From contig NZ_SIRE01000002.1 in assembly GCF_004307995.1 (NCBI RefSeq), forward strand, positions 248,001 to 312,000: a stretch of 64,000 nucleotides of DNA, read 5' to 3'. Positions 62,740 through 64,000 of the stretch are shown here, one piece after another. This DNA is from Paenibacillus thalictri (GTDB lineage: Bacteria; Bacillota; Bacilli; Paenibacillales; NBRC-103111). The notes beneath the pieces were generated by a model that made no database searches, had not been told where the DNA came from, and worked only from the letters and a program-made list of their open reading frames with translations. The position numbers and the translations under genes were made by a program. Position 1 is the stretch's first letter, and each line of letters starts with the position of its first letter.

Positions 62740-64000
62740 TTATTTTACACGAGCCAATGCGTCGTTATAAATTTTTTCAAGCTGGTCGGAGCCTTGTTTT
62801 TTCAGTTCAGCTACGAAGCCGTCCCAATCTTTGGCAAGCGCGCCGTCTGTCATAATAAATTTGTCCATGTTCCGAGTGAGGTACGAATCCAGCTGCGATC
62901 TGAGCTGCTTCAGCTTCTCACGCTCTTCTTTGGTGAACGGAGGGTCGCTTACGAAGCGTACGCTTTCGCCGGCTTTTTCCATCTCATTCGATTTTTTCTC
63001 CCACTCAAGCGATTGTTGGGTAGCAAACGTATTGCCAAGACGCGTATCTTCCAGCACCGCAAAGCCGAGGTAACCTAAGCCAAATGCGGAAGACAACGAA
63101 TAGTTCGGCGTTTTGTCGTCTTTATATTTGTTATAAAGCGCATCCGCCATCTTGTATTCTCCGTTGGTCAGCGTGTAATGCTCGCCTTGCAGACCAAAGC
63201 TGGTCAAATTCGAACCTTCGTCCGAATACAGCCAATCCATAAATTCAATGACTTTCTCCGGATTTTTTACTTTCGCATTCAACACATACGATTCGGAAAG
63301 ATGACCTTTGGCATAAATCAGGTTGCGTTTTGTGCCGTTAGGCGCCGACAATGTCGGAATCAGGTCAAACTTCGCTTTAGGATCGGATTTTTGCAATGCG
63401 ATATTAAACTGGTTGGCGAAACCATTGTTGTCTTGGAAATAGAACGCTTTGTTCGCGCTCAGTTTCTCCTGCCAAATTTGCGATGTTGCCGTAGCATAAT
63501 CGGGATCAAGCAGCTTCTCTTTGTACAACTTGTTCAGCCAAGCGACGGCATCTTTAAACTCGGGGGAATTCGGGCCGAATTTATATTTCTTTTCCTTTGG
63601 CTCATAATACACTTTGGATCCGTTAAACGTGGTGTAACCGCTGCCAAAAGCAAAAGTAATTGGATTCAGCAAGTTTTCCGTACCGGTCAAGCCATTGGCT
63701 GCACGAGCCGTAAACGGATAAGATTCGGGATTAGCCGCCTTGATCTTTTTGAATACTTCATACAGTTCGTCATACGTCGAAGGCACCTTGGCGCCTACCT
63801 TTTCCACTGTATCGACACGCAGCATAGCCAGCTGACCGCCGGAGCCGGCGTAACTTGCAGCCAGAGGGAAGCCGTACAATTTGCCGTCAATTTTGTTTTT
63901 GCTGATGTCCGGCTGCTGTTCGATGACCTTCTTCAAATTCGGCATCTTGTCCAAATAAGGTGTCAGATCAAGGAAAATACCCGTATCCGCATAGTTCTGG
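62740..64000 (-). CDS. Extracellular sugar-binding protein, LplA/YtcQ type (5' end outside window)
   Basis: About 420 C-terminal residues are visible; the frame stays open to base 64000 through NYADTGIFLDLTPYLDKM, so the signal peptide and start lie beyond the window. Family 1 solute-binding motifs include YGFPLAASYAGSGGQLAMLR, AWLNKLYKEKLLDPDYATATSQIWQEKL and EFMDWLYSDEGSNL. It delivers an oligosaccharide to the two LplB/LplC permeases encoded downstream. The gene probably belongs to a YesM/YesN-controlled polysaccharide-use locus further right. Confidence 0.9.
   Translation of the reverse strand, partial: QNYADTGIFLDLTPYLDKMPNLKKVIEQQPDISKNKIDGKLYGFPLAASYAGSGGQLAMLRVDTVEKVGAKVPSTYDELYEVFKKIKAANPESYPFTARAANGLTGTENLLNPITFAFGSGYTTFNGSKVYYEPKEKKYKFGPNSPEFKDAVAWLNKLYKEKLLDPDYATATSQIWQEKLSANKAFYFQDNNGFANQFNIALQKSDPKAKFDLIPTLSAPNGTKRNLIYAKGHLSESYVLNAKVKNPEKVIEFMDWLYSDEGSNLTSFGLQGEHYTLTNGEYKMADALYNKYKDDKTPNYSLSSAFGLGYLGFAVLEDTRLGNTFATQQSLEWEKKSNEMEKAGESVRFVSDPPFTKEEREKLKQLRSQLDSYLTRNMDKFIMTDGALAKDWDGFVAELKKQGSDQLEKIYNDALARVK

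Overview
The window reads as a chromosome segment of a spore-forming, low-to-mid GC Gram-positive bacterium of the order Bacillales, most likely Paenibacillus or a close relative. This rests on a GerM spore-germination protein, an AsnO-type asparagine synthetase, the gerM-rph-rdgB and TPR-tig-clp gene orders, strong AGGAGG ribosome-binding sites, lipoprotein binding proteins and many LplABC/YesN/AraC/LacI-type sugar genes. No rRNA, tRNA, prophage, CRISPR array or intact insertion sequence was seen. The taxonomic call is inference.

Region 1 (1-9000, minus strand). This is a metabolic module of a DXR-like/SAF-domain oxidoreductase, an MgtC protein, an iron/sugar-phosphate-type ABC importer, a YhfI-type hydrolase and a Cof-type phosphatase. 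It is followed by a separately transcribed AcoA-like E1 alpha subunit that runs off the left edge. Both transcription units have the same unusual promoter/operator layout: TTGAC(A/G), 17 bp, TA(C/T)(A/G)AT, with TTACA(A/T)TTGTAA-like half-sites repeated at 19 bp. They are therefore probably one regulon. A speculative reading is uptake and breakdown of a methylerythritol- or deoxyxylulose-type phosphate.

Region 2 (9000-25400). Housekeeping genes: ispG, clpX, clpP, tig, a TPR/HEAT-like protein, small hypotheticals, asnO, rdgB, rph, gerM, a PAS-GGDEF diguanylate cyclase with a terminator in its leader, a HAD-like protein lacking its nucleophile, an MBL hydrolase and a methyltransferase. A 7-unit, 35-bp tandem repeat lies between asnO and rdgB.

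Region 3 (25400-42900). Sugar and amino-acid catabolism: a ROK regulator next to a true formylglycine-generating enzyme, a TIM-barrel isomerase, AraC, the rocD-proline dehydrogenase-rocF set, GH51 arabinofuranosidase with its LacI repressor and two identical operators, a heterodimeric ABC exporter, a YhcH protein and a YdjC deacetylase. The rocD-abfA interval is filled with palindromic mobile-like repeats.

Region 4 (43000-49600). A probable five-gene MarR-regulated efflux operon (MarR, HlyD, DHA2, a second adaptor and a secreted 584-aa protein), with a second divergent MarR gene.

Region 5 (49600-64000). A histidinol phosphatase, then an amino-sugar/tagatose operon (AgaS, DeoR, ROK kinase, aldolase, PfkB kinase), two small proteins, a YesN-like response regulator, a TRAP transporter and an LplABC-type sugar ABC transporter cut by the right edge.

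The most striking non-coding signal is a 172-bp element present three times (31996, 33807, 57452). It is flanked by 9-bp target duplications. Each time it sits in the loop of a hairpin, and in two cases that hairpin is a clear intrinsic terminator.
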